A DNA stretch of 64,000 bases from Hemerocallis citrina (lineage: Eukaryota; Streptophyta; Magnoliopsida; Asparagales; Asphodelaceae), in NCBI GenBank assembly GCA_017893485.1, contig CM030358.1, positions 249,923,073 through 249,987,072 on the forward strand. Direction: 5' to 3'. How positions within the stretch are numbered: position 1 is the stretch's first letter; every line of letters starts with the position of its first letter. The notes beneath the pieces are model-generated. The model made no database searches. It saw only the letters and a program-made list of their open reading frames with translations, and was not told where the DNA came from. A program made the translations under genes and the position numbers. This document shows positions 10,590 through 22,558 of the stretch, in pieces.

Positions 10590-11215
10590 TGCACTCGCTA
10601 TCTGAGATAGTGAGGTCAGTTGATCTAGACTCGCTATCTCAGATAGCGAGTGTAGTTATATACATTTCAGGTAGAAATTGAATGTTAAAAATTTCTCTGA
10701 AAAATGAGTATAATTACACTCGCTATCTGAGATAGCGAGTTCATTTGAAGTAGACTCGCTATCTGAAATAGCATGTAGTTGTATACATTTAATGTTCAAA
10801 ATTTCTCTAAAAAAAATTAGTAAAACTACACTCGCTATCTCAGATAGCGAGTCTAGTTCAAATGAACTCGCTATCTCAGATAGCGAGTGTAGTTGTATAC
10901 ATTTTTAGTAGAAATTGTATGTTCAAAATTTCTCTGGAAAAATAAGTACAACTACACTCGCTATCTTCGATAGCGAGTCTAGTTCAACCGAACTAGCTAT
11001 CTCAGATAGTGAGTGTAGTTGTACTCATTTTTCTAAAGAGTTGGTTTTAGAAAAAAAAACTACAAACCAAGCTCGTTGATTCCAACAGCGAGTCTGATTC
11101 GAGCAAGCTTGCTGTTAGAAACAACGAGCCTGTCTTTAAGCTTTTGTATCTTTGTAAGATTTCTTCAAGTATTGGAGAAAATCATAGACTACACTCGTTG
11201 TTTGAAACAGTGAGT
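10590..11215. repeat. Tandem array of paired perfect palindromes
   Basis: ACTCGCTATCTGAGATAGCG and variants recur at about 10593, 10629, 10719, 10754, 10833, 10865, 10955 and 10991. Each is a near-perfect palindrome of about 22 bp. They come in pairs about 35 bp apart and the pairs themselves form a larger inverted repeat bounded by CTACA/TGTAG. Spacer units of about 120 bp contain AAAATTTCTCTGAAAAAT-like sequence. Three looser stem-loops (GCTCGTTG-type) continue at 11071, 11106 and 11192. No gene overlaps. Confidence 0.9.
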
Positions 11216-11576
11216 AGGTTGAATTGAAAAATAGTTTCATAAATGAGTCAGTTTGGTAAATACTTTCAAAAAGTAGGTCATGGAAAAAATTCCAGCTCTT
11301 CATATGGCCGCAAAAATCAAACAAAACTCAAACTTTCTCAAACCTGACTATACATATGCAAGACGCACGATAAGACATTGACAAAAACAAATGAATCCTA
11401 CGAACTTGCCACCATAAATGACCACAACAATCGCCTAACAAACCTAACAAAATAAAACACCAAGTAAACGATAATAACCATCATGGGAGGATTAATTCAC
11501 ATCCATAACCATATCCGTAGAATACTAACTACAAAACCCACCATTTCATAAACCAGAACATACAGCTATATATATG

Positions 11577-12220
11577 TGATGATTGTAAAAATCACAGTAA
11601 ATCAGAGCCGTATGATTTCCGCACAGATATCAAAACATTCACAGGAAAATTAGCCATCACAGACCTCTTTAATAGGCCTGGGCCCTCTGCAAGACACGTG
11701 CTTCTTCCAAGCCCATAAAAAGTGACAGAGTAGGCTCACTAGAAGAGACACCCAGCCCATGCAGTATAGGAGTCAAATCTCTTATCCCCTAACAAGGATA
11801 TCTTATCTCTTGAGGGGGAGAGACATGAAAGAGATAAGGAAGTTAAATCGATCTAATGGATACAAATCAATCTCTTGAAATGTCTCTCAGGCCTATAAAT
11901 ACCGCTCACCCTCTACAGTCAGAAGGTAATCAACAATTTGCCAGTTTTCACTCTCATTTTCTCTCTCTCTTTCTGGTTCTGACTTGAGCGTCGAAGGGTC
12001 TGTCGCCGGGGTCACTCCCCGGTGTTTCAGGCTTTTTGCAGGTTCATCGGCTGATCAGCAACTGTTGAATTTAGATCATGGTGGTCAATCAACGATCCAG
12101 ATTCATTCTTAGGAGCTCTAACCGTCTTTAACGGCCAAGGTCACAGGTCAAACTTTTAGTAGTTTCCTTCAATTATTAACTCACTATCTGTTTCCTTCTA
12201 CACCGAAATAAGCAGCAACA
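11577..12220 (+). repeat. T1 5' LTR
   Basis: TG...CA ends. A TATAAAT box at 11894-11900 in the context GGCCTATAAATACC marks the promoter. The CT-rich start of the leader and a GACTTGAGCGTCG motif shared with the T2 LTR follow. Confidence 0.92.
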
Positions 12221-12243
12221 GATTGACGCCATCTGTAGAAAAC
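12221..12243 (+). other. T1 primer binding site
   Basis: GATTGACGCCATCTGTAG directly follows the LTR. It is a mutated version of the GATTGGCGCCGTCTGTGG site in T2, the type usual in the Tat lineage. I cannot name the primer tRNA with certainty. Confidence 0.75.
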
Positions 12244-12340
12244 AACATAAGTAAAACTTATCACCATTCCACTAAGACTAAGAGGTAAAGGGGCGGCCTC
12301 TAGCCGTCGCACCAACTCTCTTCGTCAACCAGCTCCTCCT

Positions 12341-14845
12341 ATGAAAGATCATATTCATCCTCAACAGTCGTCCCGACAGCCTAATCATACTCCTTCCAAC
12401 AGAGAGGCACCCGGGGGATCTCAACATGAACAACATCCTCAGTACGACCGCATCTCAGTCCATAATGCTTCAACTGATTCAATGGCCTCGCGAGACCCAC
12501 GGGGGTCTAGAAATCTCCGCGAGATCATCAATAACAGGCAACAAGAAACCGACCTACAAATTTGGTTGGACGAGAGGCGCGCCTGATCTGAGGCCTCTTG
12601 TTCGGGACATCAAGCAAACTAGAGAACCCATATTTCTAGACAAAGATTAAGGCAATCCTCCTCTCATAGGGGGCACCCAAAAATGAGGAGCCCAATTCAT
12701 GAGAATCGAAAACCTCCTGTGCAGAACAGAGGGCAAAACGCCCCTGTCACTAGGGCTGAATTGGACAAATTCAAGCTCGACATCCTCCATGTTATCCAAG
12801 CGAGTCAAGATCTGTGCCAGCCCCCTAACGAAGGATTCACCGACTCAACTAGGTACCAGGGGAAGGATGATCAAGTCCTCTGCCGTATCCAAGAAGTAGA
12901 AGATCGTCTAGAACAAATGAAGATTGAGAGAAAACACTTTAGCAGGTCCTACCGCCCTAGCCGAACTCCTTTCAGCAAAGCCATCCTCGATGCACCCATC
13001 CCAAAGGTCTTCAAGGCTCCTCAATTTGAATCCTACAATGGGGAATCAGACCCGACAGACCATATCGAGAGCTTTAAAACACTCATGATGGTCTATAGCG
13101 CCACCGACGCACACATGTGTCAGGCATTTTCCGCAACACTGAAAGGATCAGCAAGGGAATGGTATTCACGTCTGACTCCGGAATCCATATTTTCTTTCGA
13201 CCAGCTCTAAAAATTGTTCATTGCACACTTCATTACTAGCCGGAGAGCTGAAAAGACCAGTGTCTTCCTGTTAGAACTGAAGCAAAGAGATGAATAACTG
13301 CTGAAAGACTTTGTCAAACTTTTTACAACTGAAGTAAGGTCAATTTCCTCCTTAAACACTTCAGTGGCAGCTGCAGCTTTTCGCCACAACATCACTAACA
13401 AAGACCTGAAAGTCTCCCTCGCAAAAAAGCAACCCAAAAGTTTCACTGAGCTCCTGAAAAGGAGTGATAAGTATATCAGGATCGAGGAAGCTCTCTATCC
13501 TCAAGGCAAGAACGATTCATCTTCCGGGAACAACTAGAAGAATATGAGCAAAGAAGAACCCAGGAAGTTTCAGAAAAGCAACGCAGGTCAATGCCATCCA
13601 ACTCTAGTACCACACTTCGACAAGTTCACTCCTCTCAATGCAAGCGTATCAGCCATCCTTATGGAAGTTGAGAAGGATGGAATAATTTGCCCTCCCCCCA
13701 AGATGTCAACGTCTAGCAGGAGAAGAGACAAAAATAAGTGGTGCACATTTCACAGAGATTATGGACACACTACTGATAACTGTCGAGCCTTTAAAGAAGA
13801 ACTGAAAGCCCTGATTCGTAGGGGCTGTCTCTCCAACTTCGTTCAGAAAGACAACGACGCCGAAAACCCTCCACCCCAGGGGGTTAATAAGTATCAAGAA
13901 AAGCCGTATGAGCAGCAAGACTCTCAATACATGACCGTCCTCTACTCCATTCATGGAGGCCCAATGCTGGGAGATTCCAAATCCTCCCACAAAGTTTTCG
14001 TCAGGGAAGTCAACTCCATAGATAACATTTTGCATGCCAAAAACACCGGGGTCCCGATATCTTTTTCCAACAAGGACTTAGAAGGCGCCTGAACACCTCA
14101 TTGCAACGCATTAGTCAGAAACCTTTGCATGCTAAATCATAAGGTACGCCGCATCCTGGTGGACAATGGTAGCTCAGTAAACATCCTCTTCATGGCCACA
14201 TTCGAGGCTTTCAAGCTTTCTCGAAACCGACTGAAGCTAGCCGGTTATACACTCCACGAATTCTCTGGTGTCCCCATTCAAGTAGAAGGATTCGTTACAC
14301 TAGATGTGACAATAGGAAAAAGCCCCCGCTATTCGAATAGAAGCACTGGACATTATTCTAGTCGATGTTAAAGTGCATACAATGCTATATTCGGTCGTCC
14401 TGGCCTAGCGGCCTTCCATGCAGTTGCCTCTGCATTTCACATGGAAAGGAAGTTCCCAACAACAGCTGGCATAGGCCGACCTGTAGGAAGCCAACAGGCA
14501 GCACGAGCATGCTACATTGCTACAATGGGGGGCTCGATTCTCTCCTTCGATGCCATGGAGCTATTGCCAAAAAGTAGTCACGATAATTCAAAAACTGTAA
14601 ACGAGCTTGAAGCCACTGCCATAAACAACTCTACCAAGAACTTCCAAACCTGCCACATCATTTCTCATCAGGTCCAAGCTAGTTCTCAACATAACGCAGT
14701 AGTAAACCTGAATCCCTCGCCAGAAGCCACTCTGCTCATTCAACGGAAACAAATAATCTTGCATAAACACATTGCTTCATTAGAAGATTTTCTTACTCTA
14801 TGCAAAACAAGGGGGGTTCTCTCCAAAACAGGCAAGTCCATGTAA
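12341..14845 (+). pseudogene. gag-pro: T1 gag-protease, broken
   Basis: Most segments lie in one reading frame, with in-frame stops near 12584, 13208 and 14090, others at about 12587-12680 and 13211-13540, and small indels near 14325 and 14372. The order matches T2 gag: an N-terminal VHNAS-D-SMASRDP segment, the retrotransposon gag fold (PQFESYNGESDPTDHIESFK, 13020-13210), a histidine/cysteine motif (KWCTFHRDYGHTTDNC, about 13738) and an aspartic protease with the D-N-G-S-S active-site segment (ILVDNGSSVNILF, about 14150). Homology to T2 fades near 14640, just before the region where reverse transcriptase would begin. Capsid and protease only, so any movement would depend on a helper. Confidence 0.88.
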
Positions 14846-15169
14846 GGGCTACCAAGTTGTTCTCTTAACGGCTCATCAACTTGAAGACTCGAGGGACAAG
14901 GAGATATCAGCAGAACTTGGAAGGTAAAACACCTTGTGAAGGTGAACGAGGGCATCTGAAACGTCATCTCTTAATAGTAGTAGTAAAATTTCTCAATTTG
15001 TAATAATGGTTAGCCATAAGAGCAGCTGCTTAGTTTTATTTTCCAACAAATTTTCTTAATTTGTAATAACGGCCAGCCACTAGAGCAGTCGCTTAGTTTT
15101 ATTTTCCAATAAAATGAAGCATGAATTTTTGTAAAATTCTTATACAACTCTACGGATGCATACAATGAG

Positions 15170-16440
15170 TGGAGTGCCAAACTTCTACACGGTTACTCCA
15201 GCAATTTGCAATGAAGCAAGTTCAAAGCGCGCTTTGCCATTCGATCTACTCTTGCAACCTATTAATTCATTAAAGCAAGCAATGAGCTAAACCGCCCAAC
15301 TTATACTTAGAGCGGCATTAAACACTTGTTATAAGCTTTCCAAAGCACAAGTCCGGAATCCAGATCTACGACTCGGGGCTACTCTCGCAACATGCAGTCC
15401 TGCACATTTAGAGCACAACTCACCGATCGATCTGTTCTTGAAACTAGTCAAAGTTCCTTGGACACTTACGACGAGTTGAATGACAAACTTATACACATAA
15501 ACGTCACCAAACACTCATTACAAGTCTCCCCTGTAAGACGGACTCGGAGTCCATACCCATGGCTCGAAGAGTCTCTAACAATTTGCAATAACACAAGTTC
15601 ACAGTGCACTTCGCCATTCGATCTGCTCCTATAATCCTTTAGCGCCTTGATGACCAGTTCGGAGTCCATACCCATGGCTCAAAAGAGACTGTCAACTTGC
15701 AAAGAAGCAAGTTCAGAGTGTGCTTTGCCATTCGATCTGCTCCTGCATAAGCTTTCCAAAGCAGAAGTTCGAAATCCAAATCTACGACTCGGGGCTACTC
15801 TCGCAACATGCAATCCTGCACATTTAGAGCACAACTCACCGATCGATCTGTTCCTGAAACTAGTCAAAGTTCCTTGGACACTTACAACGAGTTGAATGCC
15901 AAACTTATACACATAAACGTCACCAAACACTCGTTACAAGTCTCCCCGTAAGACGAACTCGGAGTCCATACCCATGGCTCGAAGAGTCTCTAACAATTTG
16001 CAATAACGCAAGTTCACAGTGCACTTCGCCATTCGATCTGCTCCTATAATCCGTTAGCGCCTTGATGACCAGTTCGGAGTTCATACCCATGGCTCAAAAG
16101 AGACTGTCAACTTGCAAAGAAGCAAGTTCAGAGTGTGCTTTGCCATTCGATCTGCTCCTGCAATCTGTTAATACTTAAACTAACAAGTTCAGAATCCATA
16201 CCCATAGCTCAGAGTTACTCTCGCAACCTGCAATCACACACGTTCAGAGTTCAACTTGCCATTCGATCTGTTCCTACAACTAGTTAATTACCCTAACGAC
16301 AGATTAAGAGGCCCAAAATTGTGGATCGCAGTTACTCTAGCAACACTTATAAAAAGCAACACTTAGAGTTCAATTCTCCACTCGATGTAACTCTCACAAT
16401 GTGTTAGAGGATCCATATAGCAAGTTTGAAAAACAACTCT
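15170..16440 (+). repeat. T1 tandem array C, with a 416-bp duplication
   Basis: Units of roughly 90 bp share GCCATTCGATCTGCTCCT and GAGTCCATACCCATGGCTC. On top of these, 15332-15747 is repeated as 15748-16165, starting TAAGCTTTCCAAAGCA in both. Minus-strand open frames over the two copies match because of the duplication and are not genes. 14846-15170 holds no gene. Confidence 0.85.
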
Positions 16441-17380
16441 CCTTTAGAGTTGTCCTTACAACTAGCTGAGTTCAAGATGGAGCAATGGCAAACTCCGTCA
16501 TACGCCATCGGCAGTTCGTTAGCTATACGCACCAAACTTGAGGCCCTGTTATTTAGCTACAAAGAATCCAGTCGATGGCACCTCAACCATGACAGTATAG
16601 ACCAAGCATATGAAAAGAGTTATCTAAATCAAAGAACTATCACAAACTCATATGTCTAGTTCCAGCGTCACTACAGACTTCTACAAATACAAAATGGCTA
16701 GTCCAGAGTCTAACTCTTCCCAAGAGCAGCTCATATGGCTAGCCAACCCCCAAGACGATGAATCACAGGATAAGACACCGACACGTAGAAGACTTCTTAT
16801 TCCACAAACTATAGGTCTCATTATAACAGCAGAATTACAATGAGCCTACATTTCACGTCTAGGAATCGCTACCAAAAGTCCGGCGAACATTGTACGAAAA
16901 ACTGTCATATAAGTTGTTGTTCCAGCTACACACTGGAGAAATGCTCTACCTAAGGGAAACAAACCTCTTCACCGGCCTCCTACTAGCTAACAGCTCTATA
17001 GGGCCGCCTTAACTCTTGCAGATGAAATTCAAGACAAGTCTTCCTTAGGCAGGCAAGCTTCAGGTTTATCCCACCACCTTCACTTGAGCAAGCTCTAACT
17101 CCATCTCGCTTAAAGCGCCGTGCGAACGGGAGAGTCCCAATTCTGTCAAGCACAGCGTATAATGAAGGAGAGCAAGCTCTATGTCCTAAGGACCTCGTTC
17201 GATGCACGCAGCTACTTGTCCGCAAAGAGAAGAATGGAATCACTTCAATACTGAACAAACATAAGCGATTTCACTTCAATATTAAGATGATTCAGAATAC
17301 CCACCACTCATTCTCTCTAAAAAAGAGTTCGGCGCTACGCACGCCACTTGAGTTCCTCCGACCAACAATTCGTCAACATC
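16441..17380. other. T1 internal noncoding region
   Basis: No supported gene and no clear repeat period. It lies between arrays C and A and includes a few chance frames of under 95 codons. Confidence 0.5.
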
Positions 17381-18440
17381 GAGCAACGGGTTTAACACCA
17401 TGATCTTCGCTCAGGCTCCATGGATAACTCGTTGTCCCCAAACAACGAATTCAACGCTTTGCTCTCCACTCAGGCTGCATCAACAACTCGTTGGTCCTGA
17501 ATCACGAGTTCAATGCATTGGTCTTCGCTCAAGGTCCACCAAATAGCTCGTTGGCTCCAAACAACGAGTTCTACGCTCTGATTACCGCTTGAGCTCCGTC
17601 AACTACTTGGTGTCTCTATGCAATGAGTTCAACATCCTGCTTTTTGTACAAACTCCATTAACAACTCATAGACTCCAAACGATGAGTTGTATTCTCAGAT
17701 TGCCACTTGTGCTCCGTCAACTACTCGTTGGCTCTACACAATGAATTTGACGTCTTGGTCTTCGCTCAAGTTTCACCAAATAACTCGTTGGCTCTAAACA
17801 ACAAGTTCTACGCTCTAATTACCGCTTGAGCTCTGTCAACTACTTGTTGGCTCTAAGCAATGAGTTCAACATCGTGCTATTCGCTCAGGAATTGTCAACA
17901 ACTTGTTGGCCCTAAACAATGAGTTCAATGCCTTTCTTTTCACACGAGTTCTATCAACAACTCGTTGGATTTGAACAACAAGTTCAAATGCCTTACTCTT
18001 CGCTTGAGCTCCATCAAACAACTCGTTCACTCTGAACAAACGAGTTCAATGATCTGCACTCTGCTTGAGCTCCATCAACAACTCGCTAACTCCAAACAAC
18101 GAGTTCAATGCCTTGCTCTTTCCTCAGGCTTCGTCAACAACTCGTTGGCTTCAAATGACGAGTTCTATGCTCTGATTGCCACTTGAGCTCCGTCAACTAC
18201 TTGTTGGCTCCAAACAACAAGTTCAACGCTCTGCTCTCTGCTTGAGCTCCATCAATGACTCATTGACTCCAAACAGTGAGTTCAATGCCTTGGTCTTCGC
18301 TCAGGCTCCATCAATAACTTGTTGGCCCCAAACAACGAGTTCAATACTCCGCACTCCGCTCGAGCCCATCAACGACTCATTGACTCCAAACAGTGAGTAC
18401 GGTGCCCCGCTACTTGCTCAAGTCTTTCTAACGATCCCTC
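17381..18440 (+). repeat. T1 tandem array A, hairpin units
   Basis: About 17 units of roughly 60 bp. The consensus contains AACTCGTTG, a short loop like GCTCCAAA, and CAACGAGTT, then a T-rich part ending in a TTCGCTCAAGCTCC-type run. Each unit can form an 8-9-bp stem. Some units have ACTCATTG paired with CAGTGAGT or ACTCAT with ATGAGT, so pairing is kept although the sequence differs. No protein is encoded. Confidence 0.88.
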
Positions 18441-18540
18441 ATCTTCGGGCAATAGGCTTGGCATCCAAAGCTGGCCTAAAATTGTCTCTACAATGCTTGC
18501 AAAGCGCAAATAGCAAGTACAACAAGTTTCCAGCTCCACC

Positions 18541-18895
18541 GTAGAGTTCTCTACAAACTTGTCGGGATCAAATGGAAAGCTCTATGCATAACTCCATCAC
18601 AGAGTTGCCCTCACAAGACTCATCGGGCGCAAACGACAGGATCAAACGTCCAACTTCGTCACAGAGTTCTCTAAAAACTTGTTGGGAACAAACAATAAGT
18701 TCAACGCTCAATTCTATCTCAGAGTTCCACCACAAACTTGCTGGGTGCAAACAGCAAGCCCAAACATTTGGCTCCATTATAGAGTTCTTTCTAGACTTGT
18801 TGGGAACAAACAATAAGTTCAATGACCAGCTCCATCACTGAGTTACCTCTCCAAATTTGCTGCCAGCAAACAACATGCTCTGTGTCAACTCAGTC
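18541..18895 (+). repeat. T1 tandem array B, left half
   Basis: Units of roughly 60-70 bp carry CAGAGTT, then a hairpin such as AACTTGCTG-loop-CAGCAAG with a loop like GGTGCAAA. The array is cut by S1 and continues at 32885. Confidence 0.85.
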
Positions 18896-19439
18896 TGTCA
18901 CGCCCCGCTTTCCAAAAGAATACGAAATACGGTTACGAGACAAAAGCCTAGCGAATGATTTTCATCATCCATAAGTTGTTCAAGAATCTTTACAACATTC
19001 ACAAGAATCATCAGAGTCGGAAGCAAAAGAATCAACCACATGCACATATGAACCCAAAATACCAACAAGAATACTTGAAACCAAATATATAAATCTCAAA
19101 TAGTTATGATCTGAATAAAAAAAATATCTTAGGGTCACATTGCCCAAATGCAAGAATAAATCCAAGTCTCAAAATGTAATATTGTTCAAGCAAGCTACAA
19201 GAAATAATAATAATAAAATGCAGCACTAATACTTTATGTCACCGATACCGTCTGGAACCTGTTCTCCAAAATCTACAATTCAACAATTGTAAGGAAGAGG
19301 AAAAGAGAAAATAAGTACCTGTCAATTGCAAGTTACAGACCACTTATAATGTAGAATACAAGTACATGGGAAAACTAACTAGCAACATGGTATTAGTGTG
19401 ATGTCAATATAAACAACTAGCATGGCAAAGTGACCAAGT

Positions 19440-19880
19440 GTAAATGACATAACTTCAGTGTCAAGTAATCAAGTATCATGCAAACATGCATCAGGTGTCA
19501 AGTATCATGTAATCATGTATCATGTATCAAGTATTAAGTATCAAGTTTCAAGTCTTAAGTATCATGTAGTCAGGTATTAAGTAAGCATGTATCATGTTCA
19601 AGTATTATATATCAAGTCTTGTAGTGATTATTATCTAGGTAGCACTTCATGCAGCCCACCTTACATGGTTGCTACAATAAATAATTTTGCTTTAGATTTC
19701 ATAGTGGACCATCGAGGGCAGTATACTCAAGAACAAGTCAAGTATCGAGCTCTAAGCTCCAAGTATCATGTATCATGTAATCACGTGTCAAGTTGTGCAA
19801 GTGGCAAGAATCGTGTCTTGCGTGCAAGTATCAAGTAATCACGTGTCAAGTATCATGTCTCAAGTAATCATGTAGGATCA
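19440..19880 (+). repeat. Short tandem repeat, CAAGTATCATGTAATC-like
   Basis: Irregular units of about 8-20 bp built from AAGTATCATGTAATCATGT, with variants such as ACGTGTCAAGT. They lie inside the S1 LTR. A non-repeat stretch at about 19620-19740 divides the block. Confidence 0.7.
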
Positions 19881-21822
19881 GTGGATCCCCTTCCGAGTAC
19901 ACGTTTCTGAATTATCCACTATTAGATCTGTCCCTTAAACCCCGACTTGATTATTTATTATTAATGTCAAACAAGCATGTATATGTACAAAATATACCAA
20001 GAATAACATGGCATGATCATGTGGCAAGTTCAAGTTGCAGGGTAAACATGTACGAGTGTAAGATATCTCATAAAAGAATAAAATAAACAAATCTCAAGTT
20101 CAGGACAGCAAGACCATACTGTAGTAAAATAGTAACTCTCTGTGTTACAAACATGCAAATCTGAATCCGTCAAAATGTCTAGAAAATAGACTCCCAACCG
20201 AATCTAGAGACTATAAATAAGTCATATATTAATTCACAAAAAACATAGCTCAAAACTGATTTGAATACAGAAAATAGGTTTAGCCAGAAATCAGGAAAAC
20301 GAATTCAAGAACAAGAAAACAGCATGAAAACTCATTAAATAAATCCACGACAAATCTGGGGTATTCCCCTATATGTTCAGTATCTAAATATAAAGTTTCA
20401 GAATTTTCCAGTAAAATTAGATTAGTCATTAAAAATTGGGAAACATCAATATACGAGAGTTTGGCAAATCTGGAATTCCCAACACTGCTGTACGAAAACT
20501 ATGATATCTCGCAACCAGTGAAACAAAATCCAATTCCACCAAAGGGATATAAAAATAGATAAAATATAATAACTTTCATATTTCACAAACATTTTCATAC
20601 AGTACAAGGAATCAAGGTGGAAATACGATTCTTTACAGAACGGCGAGTAAAATACAACAAGTATAGTTTTCCATAAACGAGCATGAAACGATACATAAAA
20701 CTCATCAATAAAATCCACCAAAATTCTGGGTAATTCCTAACTAAATAAAGAAACACTGACCAAAGTTTTGGGTCAAAATAATATGTGTAGCACAGTTATT
20801 AAAATAATTTAGTCATCAAAAACACCAAGAAACGAAATCTGGAAAAGAACTACACCTCTGTAGTAAAACAGTCATAACTTACACATACGAAAACGAAATC
20901 AAGTAAGGTCAGAGGGGTTTGAAAATAGACAAAATTATCTAAAACACATATTTTATACCGAAATTAAGATACTAACTTTAAGACAGTCCAAAACAGCAAA
21001 CAAAACAGATCAGCGACAAAATACAGATTTTTTCCTTTAACAACAGCTCAACATATATCATACAAAACTTGATCAAAACACAACCAAACATGAAATCAAG
21101 TCTACCAAGTGTCCAAACATCATGAATTAGGGTATCTAGCATGTCCACACCAAGTATATCATATGGGTCTCAACCAAATCACGAATTCTCACAAAAGTCC
21201 CACATACATGATCAAATCAAAAACGAAAACCTAAGTTAATTCATGTCCATATTGTGTCGTGAGGCAACTATGGTCAAGTTTTCATAATAGAGACAAAACC
21301 CATCAAACATAACACAAACAAGAGTCGTTTTAGACCCAACTGCACTATATGTGGTATTTTTGACTTGTATCAAACAAATGAATTGGAGTACAAGTTACTT
21401 GCCTTAACTGAAGATGAAGAACGACAAAAACCAAGAGTAACGAGCAAAACCCATGAACGAAAATCCACGAATCAACGAATCAAAGCAACTTGTGCAAAAA
21501 TCACCACACGAGCAAAACTCCACAAAGCGAGAGAGAGAGGGATCAAGAGAGAGGGATGGCGGCTATGGTGGCTTGCAGCCTGGGGTTGATCGGCGCCGGA
21601 GTAGGGGCGACAGGGAGAGAGAATGAGAGAGATGCTAGGGAGTTATGGTGGTGTGTAGGTGGTCGGCCAAGGGGATAAGGGGTGTGGGGGGTGTGCGGCG
21701 TCGGACACAGGCCGGGAGGGGGTGGCTCGACCTGGAGGGGGAGACGGGTGTACGACACAGCCAAGGAGGATGGGGGTCGGGGTGTTTGAAGTTAGGATTA
21801 GGGTTAGATGAGGGAGAGAGAG

Positions 21823-21825
<3 letters not shown>

Positions 21826-21871
<46 letters not shown>
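21826..21871. repeat. (TA)n microsatellite
   Basis: An uninterrupted TA run of about 45 bp, near the TATA/leader region of S1 and 16 bp left of the T2 insertion. Confidence 0.95.
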
Positions 21872-21874
<3 letters not shown>

Positions 21875-21886
21875 GGGATTAAGGTT

Positions 21887-22486
21887 TGATATGGCTAAAA
21901 AGGGGGGGTTAAATCGGAACCGTCCAAATCGGGCACGAATCTTGAAGCCTAGGGGTAAAATGGTAATTTCACCTACTAACGGGTCTGAAGCGGGTACTGG
22001 TTCTCTTCCCCGAAGACCCATTTACCCGCAAACGGATCCACCTCAACTGGGTGCGGATTTCAACCCGTAGCAAACCCGGTTCAGAAGGGATAGAATTAGG
22101 GTTTTTGGTTAAATCCTAATCAACGGCCCTGATTCATATCTATCCCTTCACTGGGGATTAGGGATTACATTTCTTATCTAACCACAGGGGGATTACATTC
22201 CTAATCTGATCCCAGCGGCGCTTATAAATACCCTCCATCCATCTCCATTAAGAGGTAATCAATCTTTTCCCAGTTTTTGCGCTCTCTCATAATCATTCCT
22301 GATTACTGACTTGAGCGTCGGAAGGTGCGTCGCTGGGAACAACCCCGGTATCTCACACTTTTTGCAGGTGAACGGTAAGAGTCAGCGTCAAAACTCCGAC
22401 GGAACAGGTAACAGGTTTGCTATTCAGTTTTCCTAAGTATCCATAAATACTATCTGTTTGCCCCCACACCAGATTTAGCGGCAACA
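21887..22486 (+). repeat. T2 5' LTR
   Basis: TG...CA ends. TATAAATA at 22223-22230. A GACTTGAGCGTCG motif downstream of the promoter is shared with T1. An extra AAAAGGGGGG-type run near 21897 is absent from the 3' LTR. Confidence 0.93.
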
Positions 22487-22506
22487 GATTGGCGCCGTCT
22501 GTGGGA
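22487..22506 (+). other. T2 primer binding site
   Basis: GATTGGCGCCGTCTGTGGGA directly follows the LTR. It is the intact version of the T1 site. Confidence 0.85.
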
Positions 22507-22558
22507 AGCTAACGAATAGCAACCTTCCCTCTCCCCGTTGGTCAGATCTTCTCCAGCC

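Noticed and set aside
10590..11215. Palindrome array as a CRISPR array
   Set aside because: Plant nuclear context, no cas genes, spacers are themselves repeated and repeats are paired inverted.
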